A DNA stretch of 64,000 nt from Ligula intestinalis. Its lineage: Eukaryota; Platyhelminthes; Cestoda; Diphyllobothriidea; Diphyllobothriidae. The notes beneath the pieces are model-generated. The model was not told the origin of the DNA, ran no database searches, and saw only the letters and a list, made by a program, of their open reading frames with translations. This document shows positions 62,476 through 64,000 of the stretch, piece after piece (within the stretch, counting starts at the first letter, position 1; every line of letters starts with the position of its first letter). Made by a program: the position numbers and the translations under genes. The stretch lies in the NCBI GenBank assembly GCA_036362985.1, contig JAYGXS010000005.1, positions 26,039,715-26,103,714 on the forward strand, written 5' to 3'.

Positions 62476-62837
62476 GTGAGAAGGAGAGAGAGAGAGAGAG
62501 CGACGCGTTTTCCGACTTTGTGGTATAGTAACACGTTGCATAATCTGGATCGGTGCCCTCCTCTACCTCTCGTTGTACACAATCCTGATCAAATGTAGGC
62601 CGTAATCAGGCACTGTATGGTGTGGCACGCTGGCCCAGATTGTGGGGACTGGGATCCGGGCCGCGCTGCGCTGCGCCTATTAAAACCCTGGTCAGGTGTT
62701 TGTTGAGGATCAGGAAGCGTGCAGTGTTAGGCTTAGGTGTACGGATTTCGCCATGCCAGCCGCCTGTGTCCGGTCCCGCCTACACGAGGCACGTGCGATG
62801 GAGGGAAAAGAAAGCGTGTGCTAGGTGTGATGATGTA
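62476..62837 (+). other. Start of NIPBL intron 11
   Basis: A short (GA)n tract follows the donor (62483-62500). Otherwise unassigned. Confidence 0.5.
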
Positions 62838-64000
62838 GTAGTTCGACCATCGATTTTGATGAAGTCAACTATGTGCTCAGGATCAGGGACAGTAACTGGA
62901 GATTGCGACGAGATTTAAACGAAATAGACGTGCAGCTGTCGGCCTCACTCTAAACCCTCTCCCCGTTTGGGCCGGTGACAAGACAAACGTCAAGATGACC
63001 GCGCAGGAATCAGGCGTAGGCCGCTTTCACCACTGCAGTCCAAAACACCGCCTACTTAGCCTTAAGTGGCAGTAGTCGATTGCGCTGGTACTCCCGCACT
63101 TTTTGCCCTCACTCACCTTCAGTAGGTGTGAAGCCAGACTCAAGAAGACCAAGGCTGGTACTGCTGCTACTTCTATTTTATGCTGCTGCTTACTAACAGT
63201 GTAGCTGAGTGATAGTAGTGCTGGTGCTATTTATGGCTGAACTATTAGTCAGAAGTGATGCTGATTAAAGTCAGCACTGGGCTCCTATCCCCTCAATCTC
63301 AACAAGAAGTGTAGTACTGCTACTAACACTGACGCTACCATTAGCCAGAGGTGACACTGATTAAGCCAACGCTGGGACTCATGCCTTCTTGATCTCAATG
63401 AGGAGTGTTAATCTGAGTTTTAACTATTCCGGGTCAGTGTATGTTTGGGGCCTCGAGCACAGCCGAGCTTGTCTTGGTTTTTTACCTTCTCAACTCTATC
63501 CACCAGGTTACATCCGTTTCTACTAGGTTCGAATTGCGATACTGCTGCTAGAAGTATGTGTCTATGCTAAAGAGCTGATCATCATGCTTACTAAGGCTGG
63601 TAAATATTATACTGTAATACGGCCTGTGTGTGCTTTTTAAGTAGTCGACATCCAGTATGCACTCCCAATCAGTATGACATAAGGTGATTAGCTTATGGGT
63701 TAAATAAAGCTCTATTAACTAAAAGCACAAGTCCTACCATGTCATAAGGTGTGCCGTCTATAAATTAGGCTACAGTATCTGTATGTAGCTTGGGCTTTAC
63801 AGAACGTCTACTCGTATTCCCTCGATCCCAGCAGGGAATTTGAATCTAGGTTTATCCTTTTCCGAGTAAATGCATGTTTTTTGCCCAGAGCACATCAGGG
63901 CTTTCCTTGGTTTCCGTCCTCTCACCTGTCCACCAAAAGTTGTGTCACCTTCTATTAAGTTTGGGCTAGGATACTGCTGCTAGAGATAATATGCCACTGC
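62838..64000 (-). repeat. Dispersed ~800-bp repeat, copy 2, continuing into a second unit
   Basis: Core AGTTCGACCATCGATTTTGA then GAAGTCAACTATGTGCTC, then the same block order as 57960-58760. From about 63780 the distal blocks recur (CCCTCGATCCCAGCAGGG, TTTCTACTAGG/TTCTATTAAG, ATACTGCTGCTAGA), so units are partly tandem. It runs off the window. Confidence 0.6.

Noticed and set aside
1..64000. CRISPR arrays, bacterial operons or viral genes
   Set aside because: None seen; repeats are dispersed eukaryotic transposons and the only host gene is spliced.

Overview
The window looks like genomic DNA of a parasitic flatworm (tapeworm or fluke; pseudophyllidean tapeworm is my best guess). The evidence is one protein gene split across more than 54 kb, a 39-nt first coding intron beside introns of 1-10 kb, and intronic and flanking DNA crowded with CR1/Jockey-, RTE- and Penelope-type retroelements, a Helitron remnant, tRNA-derived SINEs and small inverted-repeat elements. 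Species is not provable from the sequence. No prokaryotic or viral gene set was seen.

Only one host gene is supported: the plus-strand orthologue of the cohesin loader Nipped-B/NIPBL/SCC2. Eleven coding exons can be placed between 8704 and 62475. All have GT-AG borders, all intron phases match (2,0,1,0,1,0,1,2,2,0), and together they encode 2436 residues with no stop. The N-terminus (Mau2/Scc4-binding end), the conserved block before the HEAT repeats and the first HEAT region are recognisable. The C-terminal half lies beyond 64000.

Layout. 1-7000: nested, broken LINEs. 8704-9453: exons 1-2. 12019-13699: exon 3. 14-18 kb: a ~230-bp ribozyme-bearing retroposon, two RTE fragments and an 846-bp element with 14-bp target duplications. 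20242-22713: exons 4-5. 23-31 kb (intron 5): Penelope-like terminal repeats with hammerhead-like cores, a GIY-YIG fragment, a truncated LINE and SINEs. 31924-33068: exon 6. 33-38.5 kb: an inverted-repeat element, a second copy of the 14-bp-TSD element, a second ~230-bp retroposon, a Helitron helicase remnant and an RTE fragment. 38701-49405: exons 7-9, separated by more repeats. 49772-53280: a nearly intact 3.5-kb LINE with 12-bp target duplications. 56-59 kb: repeats. 59638-62475: exons 10-11.

The most interesting system is the 49772-53280 LINE and its derivatives. Its first 67 nt can fold as an HDV-like ribozyme starting exactly at the target-site junction. A 2A-like peptide motif and a PHD-like zinc finger follow, then endonuclease and reverse transcriptase. 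Three ~230-bp derivatives keep the ribozyme end and join it to the LINE 3' end; in two of them the join falls inside the 2A codons. Separately, Penelope-like repeats carry several hammerhead-like cores. Folds and homologies were judged by eye; no folding or database search was run.
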